From: Actinomycetota bacterium
GTDB lineage: Bacteria; Actinomycetota; Acidimicrobiia; Acidimicrobiales; GCA-2861595
Length of the DNA stretch: 6,044 nt
NCBI GenBank assembly: GCA_016781225.1
Contig: JADDQT010000127.1
Span: 1-6,044 of the forward strand
Direction of reading: 5' to 3'
Shown here: piece after piece, positions 5,768 through 6,044 of the stretch
How the letters are laid out: each line of letters begins with the position of its first letter
Numbering within the stretch: position 1 is the stretch's first letter
The notes under the pieces: model-generated
The model's database searches: none
What the model was told of the DNA's origin: nothing
Seen by the model: only the letters and a program-made list of their open reading frames with translations
Translations under genes and position numbers: made by a program

Positions 5768-6044
5768 TCAGGCCTTCTTGAGAGGGGCCCAGGCCAGCAG
5801 GAGGCGCTTCTCGCCTTCGTCGGGAAAGCGGACCACGGCCTCGGCTTTGTCGCCCCGGCCCAGGATCTCCAGCACCACGCCTTCGCCCCACTTGGCATGG
5901 ACCACGTCGTCACCGACACGAAGACCGAGCTTGTCCCCGCCTCTGTTGCTGTCCCGGCCCGCCGCCGAGCCTCGGAGGGCCGACTCCACGACCCTTTCCC
6001 GGTGGCCGGTCGCGCCGTACGACCCTGCTGCGCCGTCTGAACCG
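5768..6044 (-). CDS. pcrA: ATP-dependent DNA helicase PcrA/UvrD, C-terminal fragment
   Basis: Only the last 91 codons are in the window. The frame is open to the right edge, so the gene begins outside. The final 50 or so residues (LRVGDDVVHAKWGEGVVLEI, then DKAEAVVRFPDEGEKRLLLAWAPLKKA) are the Tudor-like C-terminal domain of the UvrD/PcrA superfamily 1A helicases. In those enzymes this domain binds RNA polymerase, linking the helicase to transcription-coupled repair. It is preceded by a Gly/Ser/Arg-rich linker, normal for PcrA, where it separates the motor core from the Tudor domain. No motor motif is visible because the fragment is short. A GTG codon at 5989 is internal and not a start. CarD-like regulators share a similar fold, but the VGDxVxHxxxGEGVVLE...EKxLLLAxAPL pattern and terminal position favour PcrA. 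It converges on the Rieske-like gene with a 28-base gap. Confidence 0.87.
   Translation of the reverse strand, partial: GSDGAAGSYGATGHRERVVESALRGSAAGRDSNRGGDKLGLRVGDDVVHAKWGEGVVLEILGRGDKAEAVVRFPDEGEKRLLLAWAPLKKA

Noticed and set aside
5239..5919. Minus-strand open frame spanning the Rieske-like gene and the pcrA end
   Set aside because: It crosses two better supported genes in shifted frames, and its translation has no coherent domain.

Overview
This is a GC-rich, gene-dense bacterial window whose codon use and gene content suggest an actinobacterium, perhaps of the Acidimicrobiia type. The clues are a fused LivM-LivG protein, a lipoprotein with a Thr/Gly/Ser-rich tail, and pcrA and sucC close together. 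The taxonomic guess is inference only. There are no RNA genes, insertion sequences, CRISPR arrays or origins, and no gene-free stretch longer than about 120 bases.

Most of the window (107-5157, minus strand) is one branched-chain amino acid (HAAT/Liv family) ABC importer operon, read right to left. The order is livK (lipoprotein solute receptor), livH (permease), a fused livM-livG (permease plus ATPase in one chain) and livF (second ATPase). The last three cistrons overlap or touch. livF is followed after 13 bases by the start of sucC (succinyl-CoA synthetase beta subunit, 1-93), which runs off the left edge. The same transcript may therefore supply an importer of Val/Ile/Leu-type substrates and a TCA-cycle enzyme that handles succinyl-CoA, one product of Val and Ile breakdown.

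The 68-base gap between livK and livH is the most unusual non-coding piece. It holds a perfect 26-bp palindrome, followed by a strong Shine-Dalgarno that can pair with the palindrome's 3' arm. At ideal spacing after that Shine-Dalgarno the codon is AUA rather than AUG, so livH seems either to use a very rare start codon or to carry an AUG-to-AUA change.

To the right, divergent from livK, a plus-strand gene (5275-5739) encodes a small membrane-anchored protein. Its C-terminal half reads like the cluster-binding region of a Rieske protein, but all four Fe-S ligand positions are replaced while the two disulfide cysteines are kept. Convergent with it, the 3' end of a PcrA/UvrD helicase gene (Tudor-like C-terminal domain) enters from the right edge. 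pcrA and sucC are also near neighbours in other actinobacteria (for example uvrD1 and sucCD in Mycobacterium tuberculosis), so the liv operon and Rieske-like gene look like lineage-specific content of a conserved neighbourhood.
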